Below are positions 36,007 to 44,362 of a stretch of 64,000 nt of DNA, piece after piece; the first letter of the stretch is position 1, and each line of letters opens with the position of its first letter. The notes beneath the pieces were generated by a model, which made no database searches, had not been told where the DNA came from, and saw only the letters and a list, made by a program, of their open reading frames with translations. The position numbers were made by a program, and so were the translations under genes. The DNA comes from Croceivirga sp. (GTDB lineage: Bacteria > Bacteroidota > Bacteroidia > Flavobacteriales > Flavobacteriaceae), in assembly GCA_028284935.1 (NCBI GenBank), contig JANQQQ010000027.1, forward strand, positions 20,187 to 84,186, written 5' to 3'.

Positions 36007-36621
36007 ATGAATGAAATAAAATTTGTTGAAACCTTTATAATCGAAGAGTACAAAACACTTTGGAACTATTATCAGCGTACACTAACCGAAAGAAAACATC
36101 TTTTTGATTGGTATCTTAAAATTATTACTCTCCCATCTTCACTACTTGGTTTTCTTATTATCAACAAGTCCAATTCGATTGAACTTCCTCTGGACATTGC
36201 AGCTGGGATTTTAATGGCAATATTTTTTATAGGCTTTTCCTTGTTCGTAACCTACAGTAAGGAAAGTAGAAATGCCGAAAACTATTTAGAATCAATTAAG
36301 AGGATTAGGAATTACATCTGTCAGGTCAATCCCAATTTAGCAGATGTCTTAATAATCGAAAAAACAAGAAGGAAGAACTCATATTTTTTTGGTATAGACA
36401 TCATCAAATTTTTCAGAAGTCTTGTCTTTGTTATTGTAAATTCTATCGTCCTATCATCATCAATAGAGCTTTTCTACGACAGAAAAAACTGGATTACAAT
36501 CTCAATATTTTTTGGAGTTTCCTTATTCGTCCATTCATTAATCTATGTCTTATTACATAGAGATGCGTATTATCACGATTACGTTGAGGTTCAAGCAGAG
36601 AAAGTCCATGAAGAAAATTAG
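36007..36621 (+). CDS. Four-helix membrane protein of unknown function (SLATT-like layout)
   Basis: The 204-residue protein has a charged helical N-terminus and then two pairs of membrane helices: about 40-58 and 65-85, then about 135-155 and 162-182. A positively charged segment (ESIKRIRNY) lies between the pairs. No catalytic motif is apparent. The arrangement recalls SLATT-type membrane effectors found in defence loci, but the usual two-helix form differs and I cannot assign it. It is AT-rich compared with the flanking chromosome and lies within the putative tRNA-Val island. Confidence 0.65.
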   Translation: MNEIKFVETFIIEEYKTLWNYYQRTLTERKHLFDWYLKIITLPSSLLGFLIINKSNSIELPLDIAAGILMAIFFIGFSLFVTYSKESRNAENYLESIKRIRNYICQVNPNLADVLIIEKTRRKNSYFFGIDIIKFFRSLVFVIVNSIVLSSSIELFYDRKNWITISIFFGVSLFVHSLIYVLLHRDAYYHDYVEVQAEKVHEEN

Positions 36622-36700
36622 ATAGGGACACTAAGTTGGTGCAATGAGGCATGATGGATATCGATTGCATTCATAAATCAAGGAATAACCTATTTGATTG

Positions 36701-36924
36701 ATGGAAATCTACGAATACCTCAGCCTTTCGGAAAACGAACAATTGGAGACACTACGGGATTCCGGTCAATTTATTGCCCATCGTCCTAGCACACACTTTG
36801 TGCCATTGACAGGTTCTTAGTTGAGGTTGAGCTTAGGAAGTCGGACAAAATCATTGGGAAGAAGGTTGTTGAGAAAGGGGAAACCCTTGAAAAATATACA
36901 TTGGACCTCAATATTGAGTTATAA
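36701..36924 (+). pseudogene. Small frameshifted gene remnant
   Basis: From ATG 36701 the frame gives MEIYEYLSLSENEQLETL and continues to about residue 39 before a TAG at 36818-36820. Another frame then continues with DRFLVEVELRKSDKIIGKKV to a TAA at 36922-36924. Both halves look like real protein with similar composition, and together they make about 73 residues. One indel near 36790-36810 would join them. No family is recognised. The remainder of the 36622-36965 gap shows nothing else. Confidence 0.5.
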
Positions 36925-36965
36925 GTAATATTTTCGAATTCTATACCTCTTTTAAGTTTTACCAA

Positions 36966-38297
36966 ATGAAGAAATTCAAGCTCCCGTTTATTCTGATTGT
37001 TACAGTGACTATTTCGCTAAGCGCATTTTCTCAATCCAGTTCAAACAAATCATGGGAAATGAACCTTTCGAATTGGGGATATGATAACAATCACAAAGTG
37101 AAACTTTTATTTAAAGAAGCCACTGTTAGATACTATTATAAACCTTCTGGTCTTAGATATAACATTGTTATTATTGCAGTCCATGATATTGGTGATAATG
37201 TTCCTTTTTTTGGAGAACCTGGTACAGAAAGCAATAGAGAAAAATACCTGTATACTCTGAAAGATAGAATCATGGAAATTGTCAATGATTCTTCGGATGA
37301 TCGTCTAAATTTCAACAAAACTATTTATGGCATCAATACAAGACATTATGTAAAAGGGTTCTCAATACCAGAACCGGATGTTACTGATTCCGGAGGATTT
37401 GAAGATCCCATCTCATCGTACAGCATACAACTAGATCCCCAAGATTTCTATGATGCCACATATGAAATTGAGGCCATTAATAGAATTAATTCAAATCCCT
37501 TAACAAACTACAATACCGTTAACGAGGCCAGAGTGGGTAGAATGAAAGAATATTCTACATACTTGGATAAAAAGGAGGAGAAAAAACAAAAAATACTTTC
37601 TGAGTTGGCACCAAGAAACCCTTCAAATATAATCTTGGAACTTGATACATCTCCAAAAGGTAGAAGAAAGGTCTTGGATGAATTGCTGATGGGCAAAAAG
37701 ACAAGTGATTATGTTCTAGGTACGTTTAACGCGCTTAGAATTGAATTGGAGAGGGAACGGGCAAGGAAGGAAATGACAATAGGGAATGATCCATTATTTA
37801 TGAAAGATTATTTCGAAAGTATTTTCTATGGCCATTTCGATAGGATTAAATCAGACAAAACTAAATTGGTCTTCATATTTAACAATGATAAAGCCAGGGC
37901 CTTTAGACAAATGCACAATGGTTTTCTTTATTATGCCAGCACTGTTTATTCAAAATACTACAAGAATAATATATTGGATGCATTTACAATTTACCAAACC
38001 AAACGGAACAAATATTCAGGAGAAGAACGAAGAACAGGAATTGAGACTGATTATGTTATTTGGATACCTAATAAGCTGAATCCAAAATTTCAAGAATATT
38101 GGGATAATGACTGGGAACACCAATTCGGTTCCGACAACGAGAGTTTTTCGCCAGAATTTGAATGGTTGGCATTATCATTCCTCAGCCAACACAATCCGGA
38201 TAGTTTGGCCTTCAAACAATTGTTGGAAAACTTATACAGGTACTCAAATGACCTTGACCCTGTTACTTCGAAAAGTAGTTTGATGGATTACAATTAG
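36966..38297 (+). CDS. Exported protein of unknown function
   Basis: The 443-residue protein has a clear Sec signal (MKKFKLPFILIVTVTISLSA, cleaved about residue 22 before QSSSNK). The mature part is soluble, mixed alpha/beta, with a charged helical stretch around 195-215 (YLDKKEEKKQKIL) that may form a coiled coil. The C-terminal part is aromatic-rich (EYWDNDWEHQF). No lipobox, membrane helix or catalytic motif is recognised. It lies alone on the plus strand in the tRNA-Val island, facing DUF6090. Confidence 0.7.
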   Translation: MKKFKLPFILIVTVTISLSAFSQSSSNKSWEMNLSNWGYDNNHKVKLLFKEATVRYYYKPSGLRYNIVIIAVHDIGDNVPFFGEPGTESNREKYLYTLKDRIMEIVNDSSDDRLNFNKTIYGINTRHYVKGFSIPEPDVTDSGGFEDPISSYSIQLDPQDFYDATYEIEAINRINSNPLTNYNTVNEARVGRMKEYSTYLDKKEEKKQKILSELAPRNPSNIILELDTSPKGRRKVLDELLMGKKTSDYVLGTFNALRIELERERARKEMTIGNDPLFMKDYFESIFYGHFDRIKSDKTKLVFIFNNDKARAFRQMHNGFLYYASTVYSKYYKNNILDAFTIYQTKRNKYSGEERRTGIETDYVIWIPNKLNPKFQEYWDNDWEHQFGSDNESFSPEFEWLALSFLSQHNPDSLAFKQLLENLYRYSNDLDPVTSKSSLMDYN

Positions 38298-38403
38298 GTT
38301 AAAAACCAACCTCTTTGTCAACCGTTTGAGGGAAGTCTCTGATTTCAAGTATTATCGTCCCTTACAGCGGAACCAGAAGGTATTGAACCCTGTTTTTTTG
38401 AGG

Positions 38404-39399
38404 TTATTTCACCTTGTACGCCTTCCAGTTTATTCCTGATATATAAAGTGTATCATTGGATTTAGTGAGGAACATATATGTTCCAAATTCAGATATGAAG
38501 TTTTTTTCATCGAGTTGGTATAGTCGAAGTTGCAATTCCCCAAAATCCCCATAAATCGAATCTTGGGTACGCACCAACTGCCAATCCATTATCGGAGAGT
38601 TATTTGAATTGGATTCCAACATTTTATATGTCCCAAAGTAATTGGAATCAATCTTCTTTTCTGATTTGTTGACCTCAAAACCGGCATCCTCCAGCGTTGA
38701 CTGTAGTTCCAATAGTCTGAAGGCAAATTTAACATGCGCCCCTTGAACAAAATTTAGGGCGTCTTTAGTATTGTAAGCAATATTTCTATATTCGGTTTTG
38801 GTAAGATAGTTCACCAGCAATGTTGAATCTTGTTCATAAGCCCAAGAAATATCGTCCCGGAATGCAATCCTTTTTTTGGCCTCAATACCAGCATTCCTGG
38901 CCTCAAAAGACCCATCATCGACAGCGTCCAATCCATGTTCGTAGGCATCTTTTAATTTTTCAAAAATGGATTGATACTTTTCAGGGAGTTCCTCGGAATA
39001 CTGTTTAAGCTTTTCATATTCATTAAGCTCAAACCCCATCTTTCCCGTTGTAAAGGTAGGTATCCACAGCAACCTATTTAACCTAGGCAAATCATATGTT
39101 TTGATTAAACTGTCATACCCAAAATTCGCTTGGATGTCCAGGTTTTTTGAATATTCCATATTGCCATAGAAGACTTTATCGCAAATCAAAAGGTTCTCGG
39201 TGATCTCATCGGAAACCAGATCCATAATATTTTCAACCTTCTCCCTGTTCTTCCTACTTTCATTCCAGTTGTTGAACTGGAGGGCAATTAGTATTCCCAA
39301 TACGACCAATACAATTTCACCAATAGCATAGGTCAGATATTTTGCAACCTTGTAATCCTTTAGAAGTCCCTTCCTGATATTTCTGAAAAACCTTAGCAT
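38404..39399 (-). CDS. DUF6090 family membrane-anchored protein
   Basis: The 331-residue protein begins MLRFFRNIRKGLL, followed by one membrane helix at about 24-42 (YAIGEIVLVVLGILIALQF) and NNWNES. This is the constant start of DUF6090 proteins, which are abundant and often duplicated in Flavobacteriaceae. The remaining 285 residues would be periplasmic and helical. The function of the family is unknown. It is convergent with the exported unknown gene. Confidence 0.85.
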   Translation of the reverse strand: MLRFFRNIRKGLLKDYKVAKYLTYAIGEIVLVVLGILIALQFNNWNESRKNREKVENIMDLVSDEITENLLICDKVFYGNMEYSKNLDIQANFGYDSLIKTYDLPRLNRLLWIPTFTTGKMGFELNEYEKLKQYSEELPEKYQSIFEKLKDAYEHGLDAVDDGSFEARNAGIEAKKRIAFRDDISWAYEQDSTLLVNYLTKTEYRNIAYNTKDALNFVQGAHVKFAFRLLELQSTLEDAGFEVNKSEKKIDSNYFGTYKMLESNSNNSPIMDWQLVRTQDSIYGDFGELQLRLYQLDEKNFISEFGTYMFLTKSNDTLYISGINWKAYKVK

Positions 39400-39453
39400 A
39401 ACTAACTATACATTAGAAAGATAGAAATTAATTGGGTAAGTGAAAATTAATTT

Positions 39454-39745
39454 ATGGACTTTAAAAAACTAATGGTTCAGGTTAAAAAGTGTTTCAGGAA
39501 CCCATTGAATTCAAGGCGTAACAGACTTTCCTACAGACCCCATAAGTAGTGAACCAGGGCTATATGCCGTTTCCGTTGTATTAAAAAAAGACAAATTGAA
39601 TTTTGAAAGACCTATTTTAGAAGATGATAAGCTGACTGCTGAAAATGTTAAACGTGAACTGGATAAATTAAACTATTCAAATGATTTCTCTGATGAAGAG
39701 TTCTATGGCTATGCTACATTGGAGAAAATTATAAAAATAGGATAA
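39454..39745 (+). pseudogene. Frameshifted or 5'-truncated small gene upstream of the 102-aa gene
   Basis: A frame without a usable start is open from about 39512 to TAA 39743-39745, reading GVTDFPTDPISSEPGLYA, then KKDKLNFERPILEDDKL and ending LEKIIKIG. It has the look of real coding sequence. An ATG at 39454 (MDFKKLMVQVKKCF) lies in another frame 1 base off, so a single indel near 39500 would restore a gene of about 97 residues. The next gene starts 7 bases after its stop, an operon-like spacing. The rest of the gap from 39400 to 39453 holds nothing recognisable. Confidence 0.4.
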
Positions 39746-39751
39746 CAGAGA

Positions 39752-40060
39752 ATGGAAGAATTTCCTGAAGAATTCGATTTACATGATGTCCTGCTAAACC
39801 TTTGGATTCGTCAGGCAGCTTATCACGATGGTGCCCTAAAAGTGAGTCACAAGGATAGTTACGTGGTTGCGGATAAAGGCAAATATACCTTTTGCGATGA
39901 AGGCCATATCAAAAGGGAGAGGAAACGCCCGGAAGCTATTGAACGAATTTTAAAAGGGCTTATCAAAAAGTATGGTCGGTTGGAGCGAGATGGTTACGAA
40001 TATTATTTCGACCGTGATAGGTGGTTAAGGAGAAAGGTTGAATTAGATTTAAGCGATTAA
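39752..40060 (+). CDS. Small unknown protein
   Basis: The 102-residue protein is acidic at the start (MEEFPEEFDLHD) and rich in Tyr, Arg and Lys later. No membrane helix or known motif is seen. It begins 7 bases after the stop of the damaged small gene and ends 12 bases inside the 3' end of the convergent DUF4393 gene. Codon use looks plausible for the genome. It could be an immunity-type partner or simply an orphan; nothing decides this. Confidence 0.6.
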   Translation: MEEFPEEFDLHDVLLNLWIRQAAYHDGALKVSHKDSYVVADKGKYTFCDEGHIKRERKRPEAIERILKGLIKKYGRLERDGYEYYFDRDRWLRRKVELDLSD

Positions 40061-40846
40061 ATCTTTTATGTCGCCCTCCCTGCAAAGTGTTATGAATTCA
40101 AATCCAAATCTGGTAAGCCTAACCTGTTTGTTTTCATTAGACTCTAGCTTTACATATCGTTCGAAATTCTCCTTTGTTAAAGGAGTATCCTTCCCACCAT
40201 GATAACTAGTACTTCGAATGTCAAATTTTAAGTCTTTTTTGTATTCTAGCAAGCCAATGTCAATGAGGTTGTGCAATTCGAATATGGACTTTGGGAGTTG
40301 GGCGTTGAAATCATGATTAAGAATCCAAACTGAAAAAAAGTATCTTTCAATATATTTATATAAGTCAGAAATCTTTTCTTCCTCCTTAACATTCTTTAAG
40401 TAGTTTTCTATTTGATGGTTGTTTGCTATTGAATACCTAAAAATAAAATCTAAAACAGTGATATCGCTATTTGTAAGATTACTCAACGCTTCAACCGCTC
40501 TCTTTTTTATTACATCATTAGAATCTATCGTGACTAGGTTTGATATTAATCTGGCCCACCCGTCTTGTAGATTCGAGTTTTCTTCTAAAGAAATATTGTG
40601 TAAAAGAGGTACCAGTACCTTCAAGTCTAATTTTTTGGCAGTCAAGCCTTTTTTAGAAAGAAACTTTTCGGCTTTTTGAAGAATTTTCACTTGGTTTTTA
40701 AATCTTCTCAAGCGAAAACTATCACCCAAAGTTTCAGCCAATTCCTTCACCGATGGGCCTAAGACGGCCTTAAAAGCTTTTTCACCTTTGTCAAGTAGTT
40801 GTTTAGGAATGTTCAAGCCATCGATTACCTTGCCAATATCGCCCAT
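40049..40846 (-). CDS. DUF4393 / Abi-alpha-like protein
   Basis: The 265-residue soluble protein has the N-terminal pattern of DUF4393 proteins. The early segment KQLLDKGEKAFKAVLGPSVKELAETLGDSFRLRRF is followed by PLLHNISLEENSNLQDGWARLISN, the best conserved part of the family. DUF4393 was named from links to abortive-infection proteins, and a defence role is possible but unproven. It starts 110 bases downstream of the tRNA-Val 3' end on the same strand, with no terminator visible between. It is the gene nearest the tRNA in the putative island. Confidence 0.75.
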   Translation of the reverse strand: MGDIGKVIDGLNIPKQLLDKGEKAFKAVLGPSVKELAETLGDSFRLRRFKNQVKILQKAEKFLSKKGLTAKKLDLKVLVPLLHNISLEENSNLQDGWARLISNLVTIDSNDVIKKRAVEALSNLTNSDITVLDFIFRYSIANNHQIENYLKNVKEEEKISDLYKYIERYFFSVWILNHDFNAQLPKSIFELHNLIDIGLLEYKKDLKFDIRSTSYHGGKDTPLTKENFERYVKLESNENKQVRLTRFGFEFITLCREGDIKDLIA

Positions 40847-40956
40847 AATAATTGTTTGCTTTTGATCAGCGTGGGGGTTGAGGCTATTTTTTACTATTCC
40901 AAATTGTCAACTAAACCTAGAACTACCTATAAACAATGGGGTTAAAAGAAAAATCG

Positions 40957-41031
40957 TGGAGTATACTGGATTCGAACCAGTGACCTCTGCCCTGTCAAGG
41001 CAGCGCTCTAAACCAACTGAGCTAATACTCC
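40957..41031 (-). tRNA. tRNA-Val (anticodon GAC)
   Basis: The 75-base minus-strand cloverleaf has an acceptor stem GGAGTAT/ATACTCC with discriminator A. It has a D arm AGCTC...GAGC, an anticodon stem CTGCC/GGCAG with loop TTGACAG (anticodon GAC) and a T arm with GGTTCGAATCC. CCA is not encoded. Downstream on the minus strand no hairpin terminator is found before the DUF4393 gene. Confidence 0.96.
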
Positions 41032-41059
41032 ATAAAAGTGCTGCAATATCGTAAAAATG

Positions 41060-41470
41060 TTACCAATCGCCATATTCAGCCGAATTCTTTTGAGTCTCGT
41101 GCAATGTAATGTGTAGTAATTGCCCTTTGGAAAGCTTGGGCTTCAAAATATCGTAAATGATTTTTACGAAATGTTCTGTTGAGGGAAGAAGGTCCCTAAA
41201 CTCTGGGCAGTCTTCATTTAAGTTTTTATGGTCAAAACGTTCTTCTATTTCCTCTTTGATGAGTTTTCCCAAAACGGCCAAGTCAATAATGAATCCGGTA
41301 TTTGGGTCGACCTCTCCTCGCACCCGGACTTCCAAATCAAAATTATGCCCATGGTAATAGGGACTATTGCACTTTCCAAAGACCTCTAGGTTCTTTTCAT
41401 CACTCCAGTCGGGATTATGCAATCGATGGGCTGCATTAAAATGAGCTTTTCTACATATGGTGGCAATCAT
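41060..41470 (-). CDS. queD: 6-carboxy-5,6,7,8-tetrahydropterin synthase-type protein
   Basis: The 136-residue protein has the zinc-binding histidines H15, H40 and H42 and catalytic Cys34 (GKCNSPYYHGHN). ERFDHKNLNEDCPEF and the PSTEHFVKIIYDIL segment are typical of the QueD/PTPS family. QueD turns dihydroneopterin triphosphate into carboxytetrahydropterin for queuosine synthesis; a true 6-pyruvoyl-tetrahydropterin synthase role is an alternative. It starts the minus-strand transcript that may include tRNA-Val, with 28 bases between its stop and the tRNA 5' end. Confidence 0.9.
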   Translation of the reverse strand: MIATICRKAHFNAAHRLHNPDWSDEKNLEVFGKCNSPYYHGHNFDLEVRVRGEVDPNTGFIIDLAVLGKLIKEEIEERFDHKNLNEDCPEFRDLLPSTEHFVKIIYDILKPKLSKGQLLHITLHETQKNSAEYGDW

Positions 41471-41606
41471 CTACAACCGTTTAAAAGGATTGCAAAGTTA
41501 CCTCAAAAAGATAGTTCCGTAATGGAATATCCATAGTTTGACAAAATAGTATTTGCCGAACTGCCCTTCCTCCATTACCTTTCTTTATCCAATAACCCTC
41601 AACCTC

Positions 41607-43394
41607 ATGTTCATTAACAAATACCGTCCATTCCTCCTTTTCATAACAGGAGTGTTATTAGTTTTTGAATCCTGTTCCAAAAAGGAGGCACAAGAAGCAA
41701 AACCGCCCAATGTCATTATCATTCTTACCGATGACCAGGCCTGGGGCGATGTAAGCTATCACGGTAACACCAATATTTCAACCCCTAATGTGGACAGCAT
41801 TGCCCTTCAAGGGGCCGTGATGGAAAACTTTTATGTACAACCTGTTTGTTCACCAACACGAGCGGAATTATTGACAGGTCAGTTTTTTCCCAGATTGGGG
41901 GTTTATTCCACTTCTGCCGGGGGGGAACGGATGAATCTTGGTGTACCGACCATTGCCGAGGTTTTTAAGAAAGCAGGATATGCCACAGCTGCTTACGGCA
42001 AATGGCATAATGGAACGCAACCGCCGTACCATCCAAACTCACGGGGATTTGATGACTACTACGGTTTCTGCTCTGGTCATTGGGGCAATTATTTTAGCCC
42101 CATGATCGAGCACAATGGCGAAATCACAAAAGCACAGGGATTTTTGGTGGATGATTTTTTCAACCGAGGGATGGAGTTTATTACCAATCAAAAAGGTACC
42201 CCCTTTCTACTCTATCTACCCTTAAACACTCCACATAGCCCAATGCAGGTGCCGGATAGGTTCTGGGATGAATTCAAAAATGATTCCCTAAAAATGAACT
42301 ATCGTGGTTTGGAACAAGAGGATACCCAATTTACACGTGCTGCGCTGGCCATGGTCAAAAATATTGATTGGAATCTTGGTCGTTTGATGCAATATTTAAC
42401 AAAAAACAATTTGGAGGAAGATACCATTGTTGTATTCATGTCCGATAACGGCCCTGCCGGATGGCGCTGGAATGGAAACCTTCGCGGCAAAAAGGGCTCA
42501 ACTAATGAAGGAGGCGTAAAATCCCCTTTCTTTATGAAATGGCCAAAAAAAATAGTAGCTGGGACCAGATCAGACCAGCTTATGGGTTCCGTTGATTTGC
42601 TCCCTACCCTTGCCCACCTGGCCAACATTCCATTAACGGACTCTATAAAACTGGATGGAATGGACATGAGTTCCCAAATCCTGAATGGAAATGTTGGCAT
42701 CAAGAACAGGGTGGTCTATAACCACTGGAATGAAAAAACCAGTATCCGAACCCAAAACCACCGTTTGGATCATGAGAATCGATTGTATGATATGATGAAT
42801 GATATGGGGCAAACTGAAGATATTTCGGATAAATTCCCAGAAGTAAGGGATTCCTTGATCGCTATCAAGGATCAATGGATTGAAGAAGTGAATGCTTTGG
42901 AAAAACCAAAACAAAAAAGGTTGTTTCCGATTGGTGATAGCACGCATGGATTTGCACAACTACCCGCAAGGGATGGAAAAGCACATGGTGAAATAAAACG
43001 CAGTAATCGCTACCCCAATGATTCCTTTTTCACCAATTGGACAAAAGAATACGATTCCATCACTTGGAACGTAGAGGTATTAAATGACAGTCGTTTTGAA
43101 GTCTATCTCTATTATACCTGTAAACCCGAAGATTTGGGAACCGAATTGGAACTCTCATGGAAGAACGAAAAAATCAAAACTGCCATCACTGAAGCCCACG
43201 ACCCGCCGCTATTGGGAGCCAATAGGGACCGATCACCAAGAATTGAGTCCTATGTAAAAGAATTTAAACCCATTAAAATGGGGGAACTCCATGCCAAAAA
43301 AGGTAGTGGTGTACTTAGCTTAACAGCCACGAAAATCCCAGGTAATTCCTCTATTGACTTCCGGTTGCTCTATTTTAAAAGAATAGGGAACTAA
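41607..43394 (+). CDS. Arylsulfatase-type sulfatase, lipoprotein
   Basis: The protein has 595 residues from ATG 41607; the frame is open upstream without signal-peptide character. The lipobox is FESC, with Cys at about 23. The sulfatase active-site motif CSPTRAELLTG (81-91) has Cys81 as the residue converted to formylglycine. The metal site ILTDDQ, KWHNG, and the HSPMQVP and VFMSDNGP stretches complete the S1 sulfatase fold. A C-terminal extension (about 430-595) is beta-rich. Such enzymes remove sulfate from marine polysaccharides. Placed next to an AraC regulator and SusCD genes, it probably belongs to that uptake locus. Confidence 0.92.
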   Translation: MFINKYRPFLLFITGVLLVFESCSKKEAQEAKPPNVIIILTDDQAWGDVSYHGNTNISTPNVDSIALQGAVMENFYVQPVCSPTRAELLTGQFFPRLGVYSTSAGGERMNLGVPTIAEVFKKAGYATAAYGKWHNGTQPPYHPNSRGFDDYYGFCSGHWGNYFSPMIEHNGEITKAQGFLVDDFFNRGMEFITNQKGTPFLLYLPLNTPHSPMQVPDRFWDEFKNDSLKMNYRGLEQEDTQFTRAALAMVKNIDWNLGRLMQYLTKNNLEEDTIVVFMSDNGPAGWRWNGNLRGKKGSTNEGGVKSPFFMKWPKKIVAGTRSDQLMGSVDLLPTLAHLANIPLTDSIKLDGMDMSSQILNGNVGIKNRVVYNHWNEKTSIRTQNHRLDHENRLYDMMNDMGQTEDISDKFPEVRDSLIAIKDQWIEEVNALEKPKQKRLFPIGDSTHGFAQLPARDGKAHGEIKRSNRYPNDSFFTNWTKEYDSITWNVEVLNDSRFEVYLYYTCKPEDLGTELELSWKNEKIKTAITEAHDPPLLGANRDRSPRIESYVKEFKPIKMGELHAKKGSGVLSLTATKIPGNSSIDFRLLYFKRIGN

Positions 43395-43525
43395 AGACAT
43401 TCTAACCAGTTGCCGTGAATTGTTTTGCAACAGCAGTCTCCATTGTCTTCACGGCACAGTGTAATACTTTGCGCAATGATCTTAGCTGTATGGGGTTACT
43501 CCGAGGTTCGGTCCTTAAGGAAGCC

Positions 43526-44362
43526 TTATTGTACGTGTTTGAAATTGTAGAATTTCTTACGATACGCGCTTGGGGTCAATTTTTTTATCTTTTTGAAGAT
43601 TCTATTGAAATTGGCAATATTGTTGAAACCGCACATATAAGCAATCTCAGATATACTGTAGTCCATCCCTGCCAATAACCTAGCGGCATTGTCAATTCTA
43701 ACATCGTTCAAATATTCAATAAAAGTGTGGTTCGTTGTTTTCTTCATGAACCTGTTAAAAGAGACTTTGCTCATATTTAGTAGCTGCGCTACCTCATCCA
43801 AAGTAATCTTTTTAGGATAGTTCTCCTGAATGTAGTTGTAAAACAACTTTATTTTATCGCTATTCTCAAATTCATCTGCGGGAAGCTGTGCGGCGGAAAT
43901 CAATCTTTGACCTGAGGTCTTTGATAGGTCATACAAAATGGAAAAAAGCTCAAAAAAGTAATCAATCCCATCCAATTCGGAAACGGAGAACAAACGTTCT
44001 GCCATTTCCTTGCCCACTTCTTTTTTGAATAGGATTCCATGTACCGACCTTTGGAACATTTCTTTTAGAGGGCGCATTAAGCTCCTTCTCAAAAGGCTAT
44101 CACTGAACAGATCATTATGAAATTGAATGGTTACCTCATGAACGGCATGTTTACATTTGAACATTTCCCAGCCGTGAAATACGTTGGGTCCCAAAAGTAC
44201 CAGTTCGTAGTCATCAATTTCGTCCGTGGAATAGCCGACACTCCTTCGCATTCCCTTGCCATTGGCAATAAAATTCAATTCCATTTCAGGATGAAAATGA
44301 ATGGGATAATCAAAAGTATCCCTTACCCTGTTCATGACCAGAAAACTATCCTGATCGGACAA
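43526..44362 (-). CDS. AraC family transcriptional regulator
   Basis: The 278-residue protein has an N-terminal cupin-like sensor domain (FDYPIHFHPEMELNFIANG near 14-32). A C-terminal double helix-turn-helix (about 175-275) includes LDEVAQLLNMSKVSFNRFMKK and EIAYMCGFNNIANFNRIFKK. Regulators of this form sense small ligands such as sugars and act as activators. It is divergent from SusC at 44757 across a 394-base gap that contains an inverted repeat, so it may control the SusC-SusD-lipoprotein unit and the sulfatase. Confidence 0.92.
   Translation of the reverse strand: MSDQDSFLVMNRVRDTFDYPIHFHPEMELNFIANGKGMRRSVGYSTDEIDDYELVLLGPNVFHGWEMFKCKHAVHEVTIQFHNDLFSDSLLRRSLMRPLKEMFQRSVHGILFKKEVGKEMAERLFSVSELDGIDYFFELFSILYDLSKTSGQRLISAAQLPADEFENSDKIKLFYNYIQENYPKKITLDEVAQLLNMSKVSFNRFMKKTTNHTFIEYLNDVRIDNAARLLAGMDYSISEIAYMCGFNNIANFNRIFKKIKKLTPSAYRKKFYNFKHVQ

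Larger units (their letters stand above)
35587..40977. mobile_element. Putative decayed genomic island at tRNA-Val(GAC)
   Basis: The segment is bounded by the tRNA-Val 3' end and its diverged direct copy. It holds AT-rich genes without metabolic roles: a four-helix membrane protein, an exported unknown, DUF6090, a small unknown and DUF4393. Two frameshifted small genes also lie inside. No integrase, transposase or relaxase is visible, so the element would be a remnant or a passively mobilised one. The displaced terminator at 35540-35578 supports the insertion. Confidence 0.5.

Noticed and set aside
35587..40977. Search for an integrase, transposase or relaxase in the tRNA-Val island
   Set aside because: No frame in the segment shows a tyrosine or serine recombinase motif or a transposase; mobility can only be inferred from the ends.
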